Below are positions 16,275 to 25,325 of a DNA stretch of 54,575 nt, in pieces. Position 1 is the first letter of the stretch. Each line of letters opens with the position of its first letter. The translations under genes and the position numbers were made by a program. The notes under the pieces were generated by a model. It was given only the letters and a program-made list of their open reading frames with translations. It did no database searches and had not been told where the DNA came from. This DNA comes from an uncultured Anaerolineae bacterium. GTDB taxonomy: Bacteria > Chloroflexota > Anaerolineae > Aggregatilineales > Phototrophicaceae. The stretch is taken from assembly GCA_937944445.1 (NCBI GenBank), contig CALDYP010000016.1, positions 1 to 54,575 on the forward strand, written 5' to 3'.

Positions 16275-16353
16275 AACGCCCGTTTAAGGCAGGAGTTTGG
16301 TGAGAGGCGCTTTAGGCGTGAATTCACCCTCCAAGCGAGGCGCTTGCGCACTT

Positions 16354-16369
16354 GTCCGAAATATCGGAC
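16354..16369. promoter_or_regulatory. Inverted repeat upstream of the TPR/SH3 gene
   Basis: GTCCGA, AATA, TCGGAC is a perfect 6-bp inverted repeat 47 nt upstream of the ATG at 16416. It is the only obvious symmetric element in the 141-nt gap and could be an operator. It has no T-tract, so is unlikely to be a terminator. Confidence 0.3.
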
Positions 16370-16415
16370 TGGGATAAGGTTATGCTGATCGGATCGATTC
16401 TCTGGTGTAGCCTTC

Positions 16416-18878
16416 ATGCGTAACGACATTCAGCAGCGCCTCGACCACCTGCGGCAGCAGTTACAAGCCCTCAACGACCCGTCACGCCTGCCAGAACTGG
16501 AGCAGCAAGCCCGCGAGCTGTTGGCCGACGCGAAGAACACGCCGTTTGAGGCCGCCGCGCAGGCGCTCTTTGCCGACATTGCGCGGCTGATGGCGTCCCC
16601 CTCGACCATCACGATGAACCCGACGACGCGCGGGCTGCTGCGGCGCGCCCGCATCCGCATCGAGATGGCCGGCGACAGCGACGACATCGACGAGGCGATT
16701 GACATCCTGTCTGAAGTCGTCGCCACCAACCCCAACGACCCGGAAGTGATCGAACTACTGCAGCAGTCGGCGCAGTACAGCGACGCCGCGGCGCACCGCG
16801 TCCGCGATTTGTTCAAGCGCTACAACGTGTCAGCCTCTGTGCCCACGGCTGCCCCGCGCAGCACGCAGACCCAGCAGCGGCCCGCCGTGATGTCTACGCC
16901 TACCCCGCCACCGCGCTTTGCGGCTGAGAACGACGACGATGAGCTGACTGCGCCGCCGCGCCCCATCACCCCGCGCAGCACCGAGCGCGTGCCGGCCGCC
17001 TCACCACTAGACACCTCAGAACGGCGCGCGTCCACCTACAGCGCGTATGGCGACCTTGATGAGATGCTCTCGCTGCTGACTGAGCACTACTACGCAGGGG
17101 ACTATCAGCAGGCGATCGACGTCGCCAACCGTATCCTGTCGATGGAGCCGCACAACAGCACCGCGCAGGAATACCGCCAAAAAGCCGAGGACAACTTGAT
17201 CCGCGGCATCGTGCCCGATCATCGCATCCCCTTTGACGCGCGCGTGTCTTACAACCGCGCGAATTCGCTCGTGCGCGCGGGCAGCTACGACGAGGCGAGC
17301 AAACTCTACCGCGAGGCGCGCGACCTCGCCGAGCGGGACGGCATCCTGTCGTGGAAGGACGTGGAGCAGGCGCTACTCGACATCCAAGACTTGGCGCTGG
17401 CGCGCGAGCTGCTCAACGAAGGCGACCGCTTGATGGCGGTGGACAACTGGAACGAAGCGCTGCGCAAGTACGAGGGCGCGCTACGCGTCGTCCCGAACGA
17501 CCCACAAGCAGAAGAGCGCGTCGACATGGTGCGCCGTGTGCAGCAAGACGCCGATCAGATCGCCGTCAAGCTCAACATGCTGGGTGGGACGCTTGAGGAT
17601 CAAGTGACGCAGCTTCAGGGGGTGCGCAGCGCCCTTGCGCGCATCCGCCAGCTCTTGCCCACCAGCCAGCGCCTCGCCCAGACGCAGCGCGAAGTTGACA
17701 GCAAACTGGCCGCTGTCAAGACGCAGCTCAACGACCAAGCGCGCGCCGCGCTCAACCGCGCCCAGACCACCACCAACCTCGATGATCGCCTGACGCTGAC
17801 GCACGAAGCGCTGCGCTTGATGGAGTTTGCCGTTCAGCTTGACCCATCCGACACGTCCATCGGTGAACTGATGATGGAAGCGCGCGCCGCCACGGGTGAG
17901 ATGCAGCGCGCGCGCCAGACGATTGAACGCGCTGCCAGCCACATCGCCCAGAACTTCGACAGCGAGCTGACACAGGCGCGCACGATGCTGGCAGGTCTGT
18001 CGATGTACGCCCAAGATGAGCGTTACCGCGTCGTCGTGAACGATCTGCTGGCGCGCTACATGGAGCGAGCCGAACTGGCGATCATGGAAGGGGACATCAA
18101 CACCGCGCAAAGCTGGATAGACGCGATGCGCGAGGATCCCTTCCGCGTGTTGGGGCGGCGCTCAGAGGTGTTCCGATTAGAGGCGGCGGTGCGCAGCTTG
18201 CGCAATCGGCGGCGCGCCATCGTCGGCGGCATCAGCGGCATCATCGGGCTGGGGCTGCTGGCGATCGTCTTCATCAGCCGCCCACAGTGGGAAGCGGTGT
18301 TCTTCCCGTCTGAAACGCCCACCGCGACTTGGACAGCGACGGCGACGCTCACCTTTACCCCCAGCATCACCCCCACCCCCAGCGACACGCCAACTGTCAC
18401 CCCGACGCTGACGCCCTCGCTCACGTTTACGCCGACGATCACCCCAAGCTGGACGTGGACGCCCTCGCCCACGTGGACGCCGTCCTTTACGCCTACTGCG
18501 TCGCTTACGCCCACCGCGAGCAACACCCCGACCGAGACGTTCACGCCGACGCCGACGCCGACTGAAACGCTCACGCCCACCATCACGCCAACACCGACCA
18601 TCACCAGCACGCCGCGCGCGCTGTGCACGATCATCGTCAACAACCAACAGCCTATCTTCCTGCGCAGCCAACCAACGGCGCGTTCACAGAGCGTTACGAC
18701 GCTGCCCTTTGGGACGGTGATGGAAGCGATTGAACGCCAGCCCGAACAGGGCGGTGGCAATCTGCTGTGGTATCGTGTGCGCTTGACCCAGAATGGGCGA
18801 CAGTTGGAAGGCTGGGTGCGCACCGATCTGGTTGGGGAGGTTCCGGGCGAGATGGCCTGCCCGCCACCGCCGCGTTAG
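16416..18878 (+). CDS. TPR/coiled-coil membrane protein with Thr-Pro stalk and SH3 domain
   Basis: This 820-residue protein has a long cytoplasmic part (1-600) of helical repeats. TPR-like units are clear at about 225-260 ([20 protein letters not shown]) and 335-365 ([19 protein letters not shown]), with a Pro/Thr-rich spacer around 145-210. One membrane segment follows (about 601-622, [18 protein letters not shown]). Outside are a 110-residue Thr-Pro stalk (630-740) and a bacterial SH3 domain (about 745-815; [34 protein letters not shown]). SH3b domains often bind peptidoglycan, so the protein could connect cytoplasmic partners to the wall. No enzyme motif is seen. The next gene follows after 24 nt on the same strand. 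Confidence 0.85.
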   Translation: MRNDIQQRLDHLRQQLQALNDPSRLPELEQQARELLADAKNTPFEAAAQALFADIARLMASPSTITMNPTTRGLLRRARIRIEMAGDSDDIDEAIDILSEVVATNPNDPEVIELLQQSAQYSDAAAHRVRDLFKRYNVSASVPTAAPRSTQTQQRPAVMSTPTPPPRFAAENDDDELTAPPRPITPRSTERVPAASPLDTSERRASTYSAYGDLDEMLSLLTEHYYAGDYQQAIDVANRILSMEPHNSTAQEYRQKAEDNLIRGIVPDHRIPFDARVSYNRANSLVRAGSYDEASKLYREARDLAERDGILSWKDVEQALLDIQDLALARELLNEGDRLMAVDNWNEALRKYEGALRVVPNDPQAEERVDMVRRVQQDADQIAVKLNMLGGTLEDQVTQLQGVRSALARIRQLLPTSQRLAQTQREVDSKLAAVKTQLNDQARAALNRAQTTTNLDDRLTLTHEALRLMEFAVQLDPSDTSIGELMMEARAATGEMQRARQTIERAASHIAQNFDSELTQARTMLAGLSMYAQDERYRVVVNDLLARYMERAELAIMEGDINTAQSWIDAMREDPFRVLGRRSEVFRLEAAVRSLRNRRRAIVGGISGIIGLGLLAIVFISRPQWEAVFFPSETPTATWTATATLTFTPSITPTPSDTPTVTPTLTPSLTFTPTITPSWTWTPSPTWTPSFTPTASLTPTASNTPTETFTPTPTPTETLTPTITPTPTITSTPRALCTIIVNNQQPIFLRSQPTARSQSVTTLPFGTVMEAIERQPEQGGGNLLWYRVRLTQNGRQLEGWVRTDLVGEVPGEMACPPPPR

Positions 18879-18902
18879 GATCATTTATCAGTTGGGGGGG
18901 AT

Positions 18903-19433
18903 ATGAAGTACGGATGTTTGTTGGGGGTGCTCTTTTCAGGAATCAGCATGGTTGTGCTGGTTGTAACTACCGTGCTGCCGTCGTCTGGGTTGCTGAATAG
19001 TCTGCCCGGGCTGCGTCAGGCGCTGCAAGGCATGCTTTGTAACGCAGAGGAGACACTCAACGCAGAGCCATTTTCTACAGGAATGGCTGGCTTTGGTCAG
19101 TACTACGGCGCAGATTTTGCCTGTGTGGATGCCGCGGGTGTCTCTCGTTCGGTCAACGGTCAATTTAATCTGTTGAGCGCAGGAGTCTACTCACTGTTTT
19201 TCGTCTTGGGGCTGCTTTTTTCTATGATGGGAATATTCAGGGGCACTCGTAAACTGGTCAGCGCGGTGGGGCTGTCCGAGTTGACCCCGACGTCAAGCGC
19301 GCCAACGAAGCCAACAGGCACGCTGGCCGCGCGTTTGTCAGCGTTAGAGGACGCCTATCAAAAACGCCAAATCACAGCAGAAGAACATCAGGAACTGCGG
19401 CAAAAACTGCTGAATCAGTTCACGAATGAATGA
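18903..19433 (+). CDS. Two-pass membrane protein with SHOCT-like C-terminal motif
   Basis: This 176-residue protein has one hydrophobic segment near the N-terminus (about 5-25), an external loop of about 70 residues with Cys residues (MLCNAEE, FACVDAAG), and a second segment (about 95-115, LLSAGVYSLFFVLGLLFSMM). The C-terminus LSALEDAYQKRQITAEEHQ resembles the short SHOCT motif often found at the ends of bacterial membrane proteins. ATG 18903 is preceded by GGGGGG. It is probably co-transcribed with the TPR/SH3 gene 24 nt upstream. Function unknown. Confidence 0.7.
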   Translation: MKYGCLLGVLFSGISMVVLVVTTVLPSSGLLNSLPGLRQALQGMLCNAEETLNAEPFSTGMAGFGQYYGADFACVDAAGVSRSVNGQFNLLSAGVYSLFFVLGLLFSMMGIFRGTRKLVSAVGLSELTPTSSAPTKPTGTLAARLSALEDAYQKRQITAEEHQELRQKLLNQFTNE

Positions 19434-19439
19434 CAGCAG

Positions 19440-19784
19440 CTAGAACCGATAGGCGCGGTAGTCCTCGTCGTCGTCTGTGATCAGCTCGCTGTCGTCGTCG
19501 AGCGCCGCGCCGTAGTAGTCACGTTTGGCTTTGGCGAGCCGCGCTTCTTCCTGAGCGATGGCCTCGTTGAGGGCTTGTTCCAGCGAGTGATGGTAGCTCA
19601 GCCAGAGCAGGTGAAAGGCCCACGCGAGGATCCACAGCAGCAGGGGGATACTGCCCCAGCTGCCCATCAGCGGGAAGCCCAGCGCGAACAGCACAGTGTG
19701 CGCGATGAAACGATAGCGCCGTTGGGTCTTTTCGATGACGCGCTGGCGCAGCGCGTCGTAGTCGATTTCTAGTTCATCGGTCAT
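19440..19784 (-). CDS. 2TM-domain protein
   Basis: This 114-residue protein has an Arg-rich helix (RQRVIEKTQRRYRFIAHTVLF), two close membrane segments (about 27-45 and 48-65) separated by a tight GSWGS turn, then LWLSYHHSLEQALNEAI and an acidic tail (DDDSELITDDDEDY). This is the layout of the 2TM family. It begins 15 nt after the Ser/Thr kinase stop and is therefore an operon partner; the kinase's own C-terminus carries a similar two-helix module with an amphipathic helix before and an acidic region after. The two may pack together in the membrane. Confidence 0.75.
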   Translation of the reverse strand: MTDELEIDYDALRQRVIEKTQRRYRFIAHTVLFALGFPLMGSWGSIPLLLWILAWAFHLLWLSYHHSLEQALNEAIAQEEARLAKAKRDYYGAALDDDSELITDDDEDYRAYRF

Positions 19785-19799
19785 AGCGTGCTTCAGGGG

Positions 19800-21326
19800 T
19801 TAACGGCGCATGCGACGCCCTTGTATTTCCTCGATATAGGTATCAGTCAGTTCGCCGTCCTCTGTCAGGCGGACGCTGCGAGCTTCACCCAGCGATAGGT
19901 CGTCCTCGTCTAACAACAAATCATTTTTGGCTTTGTTCTTGGGTTTGCCCAGCTCTTCCTCGATGGCGCGGGCGATGCGCTCCTCCTTGTAGCGCGCCCC
20001 CGGCCCATAGTTGGTATAGTAATCCCATACATGGAAGGCCACACCAAGTCCCCAAAAGCCCGTCATGAAGATCAACCCACTAGGAAATTCGCTTGAGTTA
20101 GCGATTGCGCCGATCCAAATCACTGAATTGATCAGCACAAACATGACGATGCTCCCGACCAGATTTCGAAGTTCTTTTTGCTGCTTTTCGATGCGGCGGC
20201 GGATTTTTTCCTCTTCCGTTAGTGCCTCTTCTTTGCTGCGGTGGCGCTTCTTGAAGCGGTTGCGGTTGCTTTCTTCAACCTTAGCCTCGACTTCCTCGCC
20301 CCACTGTTCGACTCGCTCGCCCCAGCGTTCAATCCGATGCCCAATCTGGTTGAAGTCAACTCGGCTGAGGTCGAGCGCGGCTTCTACTCTGCCGCGGCGG
20401 CCGTCGGGCGCGATGTAAACCTCTGCTGAGGCAGCTTTGTCTCCCGTCTGACGCGCAGGGGGCGTGTGCTGAGGGGCCGCGGCGGCCTCCACGGGTGGGG
20501 CGTCCTCTGCGCCGATAGCAGCGGCGAAGGCGTTCATCAGCGCAGTGGCGGTTGAGTAGCGATCTTCAGGGCGCTTGGCTAGCGCTTTCAGCAGCACTGC
20601 GTCGAGCGCTCTGGGCAGAGATGGGTTCTTCTGGCTGGGCGGCTCGGGCGCGGCGTAGATGTGGTCGTGGATAATGGCGTAGGCTGAATCGCCAGCGAAG
20701 GGCACGACGCCGGTGATCAGCTCGTAGAGGACGACCCCGAACGAGTAGATGTCGGTCAGACTGCTGAGGTCGCGCTGGCCTTGCGCCTGTTCTGGAGAGA
20801 CGTAGAAGGGCGTGCCAAGCATCATATCGTGGCTGATGGTGCTCTCGCCGACTTGCGCCATGCGCGCGAGGCCGAAGTCCGTCAGGTAGGGGCGGCCTTC
20901 GCGGTCGATCATGATGTTGCTCGGCTTCAGGTCGCGGTGCAGCACGCCCTGCCGATGGGCGTAGTCCAGCGCGTCGGCCAGTGTGCGCATCAACCGCAAG
21001 ATGTCTGACAGGGAGAGGGTTGTCTTGAGCATCTGCTGTTTGAGCGTCACCCCGTCGATGTACTTCATGACAAGGTAGGGGCTGCCGTTGTGCTCGCTGT
21101 AGTCGTAGATTGGGACGATGTGAGGGTGTTCCAGCTTGGCAACGATTTGGGCCTCGCGCTCGAAGCGCTGGCGAAAGGATTCATCGTGCAGCAACACCGT
21201 GTGCATGATCTTGATGGCGACATGCCGCTCAAGGCGCACGTGACGGGCGCGGTAGACCGTGGCCATGCCTCCTTTGCCGATCTGCTCTTCTAGAATGTAT
21301 AGCCCGATTTGTTCGACTTCCTGCAT
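19800..21326 (-). CDS. Ser/Thr protein kinase with C-terminal 2TM module
   Basis: This 508-residue Hanks-type (PknB-like) kinase has a complete catalytic domain at residues 8-270: Gly-rich loop GKGGMATVY, Lys39 (VAIKI), HRDLKPSN (130-137), DFG (150-152), GTPFYVSPEQAQ and DIYSFGVVLYEL. A linker and charged helix follow, then two membrane segments (about residues 390-435, with WIGAIANSSEFPSGL between them) and an acidic C-terminal tail. There are no external PASTA repeats, so there is no obvious ligand sensor. ATG 21326 is chosen for its GAGGG site; the frame extends to a GTG at 21353 without one. A 2TM-domain protein follows in the same operon. Substrates are unknown. Confidence 0.92.
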   Translation of the reverse strand: MQEVEQIGLYILEEQIGKGGMATVYRARHVRLERHVAIKIMHTVLLHDESFRQRFEREAQIVAKLEHPHIVPIYDYSEHNGSPYLVMKYIDGVTLKQQMLKTTLSLSDILRLMRTLADALDYAHRQGVLHRDLKPSNIMIDREGRPYLTDFGLARMAQVGESTISHDMMLGTPFYVSPEQAQGQRDLSSLTDIYSFGVVLYELITGVVPFAGDSAYAIIHDHIYAAPEPPSQKNPSLPRALDAVLLKALAKRPEDRYSTATALMNAFAAAIGAEDAPPVEAAAAPQHTPPARQTGDKAASAEVYIAPDGRRGRVEAALDLSRVDFNQIGHRIERWGERVEQWGEEVEAKVEESNRNRFKKRHRSKEEALTEEEKIRRRIEKQQKELRNLVGSIVMFVLINSVIWIGAIANSSEFPSGLIFMTGFWGLGVAFHVWDYYTNYGPGARYKEERIARAIEEELGKPKNKAKNDLLLDEDDLSLGEARSVRLTEDGELTDTYIEEIQGRRMRR

Positions 21327-21395
21327 GTCGCCCTCTGCCCACTCACTGTACACTCATTCATTGTAGCACGAAGCTGCTTGACTTGGCGCGCCCGA

Positions 21396-22364
21396 TTACA
21401 AGATCTTCATCTGGGCATCTGCTACGCGCGCGGCGTCATAAGTCATGCCCAAGCGTGTAAAGATGACCAGCGCCTGACGATAGAGGTAGATAGCGCGTTG
21501 TTTTTCACCGCGGGCAGCGAGGCTGTGGGCATAGGCTGACAATGTAAGGCCGATCTCGCCTTGTGCTTCCATCTGACGGAAGGCCGCCAGCGACAGCTCG
21601 TAGCTTGAATCAGGATCGGTTGGGATGCCCGTCACGTTGGAAGCGGCAAAATAGGTGAGGACGTTCCCTAACATCCGATAGGCTAGCCCGCGGCTGCGCG
21701 GCTCGTCTGCGGCGTCGGCGTTTGTCAGCGCCTCACATGCAGCCTCAAATGCCTCAGCGAAAGCCTTTTCTTTCAGAGCAATCTCAGCAAGGCCGAGCAT
21801 GACTTCTGTACGGATCGAGTGTGCCTCTTCTACGGTGTCGAAGTACACTTTGCCATGCCATTGCAATGAGAGGTCATATGCTCGTTGCAAACTAGCGCGG
21901 GCGTCACTGAGCAGGTTCAACTGAATGAGGGTTAAACCTTTATTGGTGAGGGCGTAGCTCAGAGTTGGCAAATCCCCAATGTCTTCCACAATGTCGATAG
22001 AGATGCGATACAGCTCCAGCGCGCGCTGCCAGTCGCTGCACAGGCGGTAATTCTCGCCTTGATTGAGGTAGATGGCCGCTAGGCGGTGGCGATTGTTGGC
22101 GCGGTGGTAAAAACGTCGCGCTTTTTCATAGTGTTCGTTGCTGGTGTCATAGTTGCCGAGATAGTGATGAATGTACCCCAGTATATGCTCTACGCGGCCT
22201 TGATTGGCCGGCTGGCCAGAAGCTGCGGCTTCCTGCGCGAGGACGGCAAAACGCCGCAGCAGCTCATGCACATGAATTCGTTGGGTGTCCCAGTCGGTAA
22301 GAAGTTGGACGCAGCGGGTGTTGAACTCAGGATCAGGCTCTTGAACGCTGTCGGGTTTTGTCAT
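21396..22364 (-). CDS. Tetratricopeptide-repeat protein
   Basis: This 322-residue soluble protein is made of helical repeats: GRVEHILGYIHHYLGNYDTS, HRLAAIYLNQGENY with WQRALELYRISIDI, LSYALTNKGLTLIQL with SDARASLQRAYDLS, and a final LSAYAHSLAARGEKQRAIYLY. This is the TPR pattern, about six units covering residues 25-315. There is no signal peptide or DNA-binding domain, so it is a probable scaffold. It shares its general layout with the TPR protein at 42425-43348. It lies upstream of the kinase on the same strand with a 70-nt gap, so it could feed into that operon. Confidence 0.85.
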   Translation of the reverse strand: MTKPDSVQEPDPEFNTRCVQLLTDWDTQRIHVHELLRRFAVLAQEAAASGQPANQGRVEHILGYIHHYLGNYDTSNEHYEKARRFYHRANNRHRLAAIYLNQGENYRLCSDWQRALELYRISIDIVEDIGDLPTLSYALTNKGLTLIQLNLLSDARASLQRAYDLSLQWHGKVYFDTVEEAHSIRTEVMLGLAEIALKEKAFAEAFEAACEALTNADAADEPRSRGLAYRMLGNVLTYFAASNVTGIPTDPDSSYELSLAAFRQMEAQGEIGLTLSAYAHSLAARGEKQRAIYLYRQALVIFTRLGMTYDAARVADAQMKIL

Positions 22365-22462
22365 CTAGAGCGACTCTCTGTCAGATATACATCTCTATCA
22401 TACTTACTCAATATGAAACTATAACAAGTCGATCGATCTTGTGAAAGTACCCCGACGATCAA

Positions 22463-22648
22463 GGAGTGTCTAAATTCGAACAGAGGCCTCATCCAGCCCC
22501 TTTCAGGGGGCGCGCCCTAGCCGAGTGCTCGGCGGCCTGAGCCACACCCGCGTCGGAGGGAACGCCCGCGGCTGAAGCCCCCTTGAAGAGCCGGTGGCTC
22601 TGCTGAGGATCAAAGCCCCCTTCAGGAGGCGCGCCCGGTGAAGTGCTT
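22463..22648. repeat. Dispersed intergenic repeat, copy 2 (chimeric)
   Basis: It starts with terminal repeat GGAGTGTCTAAA (22463-22474) and for about 70 bp matches the reverse complement of the 51957-52066 element (TTCGAACAGAGG, CTCATCCAGCC, CAGGGGGCGCGCCCTAGCC). It then diverges into the GCTGAAGCCCCC module shared with copy 1. The opposite terminal repeat is missing. It lies between two minus-strand genes and was once large enough to be non-coding filler of nearly 300 bp. Confidence 0.75.
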
Positions 22649-22654
22649 ATGCAG

Positions 22655-23488
22655 CTAGTTGACGGTGGCTTTTTCGATGTGGTCAGGCAGCAGCAGTTGA
22701 TCGTAGTAGGCCTCTGCCGCGCTAGCGAACTCGCGCAAGGTTTGGGCGTTGAAGAAGGCGTTGATGATCGCGCCAGCAATCGGCACGAAGCCCATCACAA
22801 ACCGCGCTGGCACGCGCGCGCTGATGCGCGCCGCGAGCTTGAGCGCCAGCTTGCCGCCGATGCGCCGCTCGATGGGGTCAGGCGGGGTGGCGTCGGTCAG
22901 GTAGCGACCAGCGGCGCTGGCTTGGGCTGCGTCAGCCGCCGCTGCGCCGGCCACCATGCGATAGAGCTGATAGGCGCGTTCGTCTACGGCGTACTCTTCG
23001 GAAAGCTGACGCAGCATGCGCCATGTGCGCCCCTGAATGTCCGCGCGGTCGCTGTTGGCGGTCAGCGTCAGCAGCGTTTGGTAGCCTGTGTCGCTTAAGG
23101 CGTAGCCGAACGTGTCGCGGTGGATCGGCTGGTGAGTGAGGATCGCGCCGTTGTAGAGCGAGTCGTTCGCGTAGACTGACAGCACGTTGCGCAAGTCGCT
23201 GTAGCGCGGCGTTTCGATCACATACGCCCCTTTGAGCGCGCCCACCCCCCACGTGATGACCGCCATTTTGTGCAGCAGGTAGGAAATGCCCACGGGAATC
23301 GTGAGCACTTGAATGCCCGGTATGGCCATCTCTGCGCCGCCTGCCAGCGCTACTTTGGTGGTCTCATCTTGGACGAAATCCGCCACTTTGCGGTGGTAAA
23401 GCGCTTTGCGCACTGCGTCGAGCGGGTTGCCGCCTAAGTCGTCAAACGCTAGCACGATGGCATCAGCGATTTGTTGTTCAAGGGACAT
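22655..23488 (-). CDS. EcsC-like hypothetical protein
   Basis: This 277-residue protein begins LEQQIADAIVLAFDDLGGNP and has two weakly hydrophobic Gly/Ala-rich segments (GGAEMAIPGIQVLTIPVGISY near 60, and FVMGFVPIAGAIINAFFNAQ near 240). The second resembles the VPxxGxxxxxxxN membrane-inserting segment of the EcsC family, whose role is unclear (linked to membrane protein secretion or processing in Bacillus). ATG 23488 has GGAG 8 nt upstream; the frame is open to 23560. It is the last gene of a three-gene minus-strand run with the secreted peptidase and the helicase-associated protein. The family assignment is tentative. Confidence 0.6.
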   Translation of the reverse strand: MSLEQQIADAIVLAFDDLGGNPLDAVRKALYHRKVADFVQDETTKVALAGGAEMAIPGIQVLTIPVGISYLLHKMAVITWGVGALKGAYVIETPRYSDLRNVLSVYANDSLYNGAILTHQPIHRDTFGYALSDTGYQTLLTLTANSDRADIQGRTWRMLRQLSEEYAVDERAYQLYRMVAGAAAADAAQASAAGRYLTDATPPDPIERRIGGKLALKLAARISARVPARFVMGFVPIAGAIINAFFNAQTLREFASAAEAYYDQLLLPDHIEKATVN

Positions 23489-23588
23489 GATGGCGTCTCC
23501 ACTGATAACTGTTGGATATGTTTTTTCGTGAGGCAGCTTGCAAGCCACTCCATTTATCACCCACTACGCAGCACAGCGCGCAAACGTT

Positions 23589-25325
23589 TCACGGGGCGCT
23601 GACGTTGAGCGTGTAGAGCAGCGGGTGCAGGGTGTACGGCGTGATCGGCGTGACGGCGATGAACACGTCCCCCTGTGCGCCAGCGGGCAGCGCTATCTCG
23701 CGGGTGAAGGCTCGATCGGTCAGGATGCGCTGGACGTGGTGCTGCCCCTCCACGCGCTGGACGACCTGAACCCACGTGCGCTGTGGCAGGCAGCCGTCCA
23801 CCCACGCCCAGCCCTCTGCCTGCCAGTCGGTCGGCTCAACGTCGAGCGTGTTCATTGCTGCGCTGCCGATGCGCAGGTTGTCGAGCGCCATGCCCCCGTG
23901 CGTCTTGGACTCGTCGTGCACCACCTCGAAGCGCAGCTTGACGCGCTGCCCGGCAAAGCTGCTCAAGTCGAGCGTTTCGCTCACCCAGCCGCCGCTTGAA
24001 CCGGTGTAGCCCGCAGCGCGCGCCCGTCGGAATGGATCGCTGTCCAACATGCGCGGCGTCGTGAGGGATGCCCACGTCTGGCCGTCTACGCTGGCGGCAA
24101 TGTAGGCATAGTCCCAGTTGGCTTCAAGGTCGTGCCAGAGGTCAAAGGAAAGCGTTGGGTCGTTTGCGCGGCGCAGGTCAAGCTCAAGCGTCAATACGGC
24201 TCGGCTGTTGTCCACTGGCAGCGCCAACAGGAACCGATTTGCGCCGCAAGAAACGCCCGGCAGCAGGGGCACGTCCGTCGGTTGGGTGAAGTCGAGGCGC
24301 AGCAGGCTGCTGCCGGGGGCGGCCAGCCGATAGAGGTCTGTGCCTGTTTGGGGCAGCGTGCCGCGCGCGCTGTGCGGCAGGCGGCTGATCTGCGCCGCGC
24401 GCGTGGGCGATGCAGCAGAGGCTATCAATTGTTCGAGCACGAAATCTGCTAGCAGCGTCTCTACATCGATCGGTGTGCGCAAGCGGAGAGCGCGCTTCAG
24501 CGCTCGATAGCCGTGGCCGCGTTCACGGCTTAGCTCACGGAGGAAGGTGTTCCCGAAGCGCTGTGCGACGTAGTCCACGAACGCCAGTGACGCGCCATAA
24601 TCGGCCAGCGTGCCGCCCCAGTTCATCAACGGCGTCTGTGGGGCAGCTCGCCACGCCGCGCTAAGGTAGCTCACATCGGAGAGGGCGAGCGCCTGCTCGG
24701 TGTAGACGCTGTAGCCCTCGTTGAGCCACGCGGGGACGCTGCCGGTGTCGATGTGGCGCAGCAGGTGCTGATACTCGTGCGCGAGGCGGCTCCACAGCAG
24801 CGGATCGTCAACCGTGGGGAAGCGCGCCGCGTTGATGAGGATGCGCGGCGCGGCCAACTCGTCGAGAGGTTGATATTGGTAGTAGGCGTCGAGGCCGTCA
24901 CCGGTCTGCTCCGTCAGGACGATGTGGACTTGAAATACCCCCGCGCTCGGCCCCCAGAGCGCGTCCACTGGTTCGATGACCTTGCTTCGCACGCGCTGCG
25001 CAAAGCCGCTCAGGTCAGCCGCGGCGTAGGCTGTGTCGCGTTCTGCCCAGACGTAGATCGAGTCGTCCACCGCCATTAGTTGAACTGGCACGCTGACGGC
25101 GCGCTGCTCCGTCACGTTCACCACGTCCACGGTCAGCGTTTGGTTGGGCGTTAACTCGCGCCATGTCGCTGCGGGCAGGGTGGCGCGTGGATAGGCTGCT
25201 TCCAGCGCAGGGTAGGAAAATGTGCCGCTAAGGGGGCGAGTTGTAAGGTCGATCCTCTCAATATTTTCTGACTGAACGCTGAGCAGCGGCAGCACCCAAA
25301 ACAACAGGGCAATTAGGCGTTCCAT
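23589..25325 (-). CDS. Secreted gluzincin metallopeptidase
   Basis: This 578-residue exported zinc peptidase has a signal sequence (ERLIALLFWVLPLLSVQS). The zinc site is HEYQH (His183, Glu184, His187) with the third ligand Glu203 in LNEGYSVYTE. The HExxH and NEG pair 16 residues apart defines a gluzincin. The region before it (90-165) forms the active-site cleft. After residue 380 a lectin/MAM-like beta-sandwich appears (DLWHDLEANWDYAYIAASVD, GWVSETLDLSSFAGQRVKLRF), as found in immune-inhibitor-A type peptidases, and the C-terminus has another beta domain. Its start overlaps the upstream gene's end by 13 nt, implying translational coupling. Probable role: extracellular protein degradation. 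Confidence 0.85.
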   Translation of the reverse strand: MERLIALLFWVLPLLSVQSENIERIDLTTRPLSGTFSYPALEAAYPRATLPAATWRELTPNQTLTVDVVNVTEQRAVSVPVQLMAVDDSIYVWAERDTAYAAADLSGFAQRVRSKVIEPVDALWGPSAGVFQVHIVLTEQTGDGLDAYYQYQPLDELAAPRILINAARFPTVDDPLLWSRLAHEYQHLLRHIDTGSVPAWLNEGYSVYTEQALALSDVSYLSAAWRAAPQTPLMNWGGTLADYGASLAFVDYVAQRFGNTFLRELSRERGHGYRALKRALRLRTPIDVETLLADFVLEQLIASAASPTRAAQISRLPHSARGTLPQTGTDLYRLAAPGSSLLRLDFTQPTDVPLLPGVSCGANRFLLALPVDNSRAVLTLELDLRRANDPTLSFDLWHDLEANWDYAYIAASVDGQTWASLTTPRMLDSDPFRRARAAGYTGSSGGWVSETLDLSSFAGQRVKLRFEVVHDESKTHGGMALDNLRIGSAAMNTLDVEPTDWQAEGWAWVDGCLPQRTWVQVVQRVEGQHHVQRILTDRAFTREIALPAGAQGDVFIAVTPITPYTLHPLLYTLNVSAP

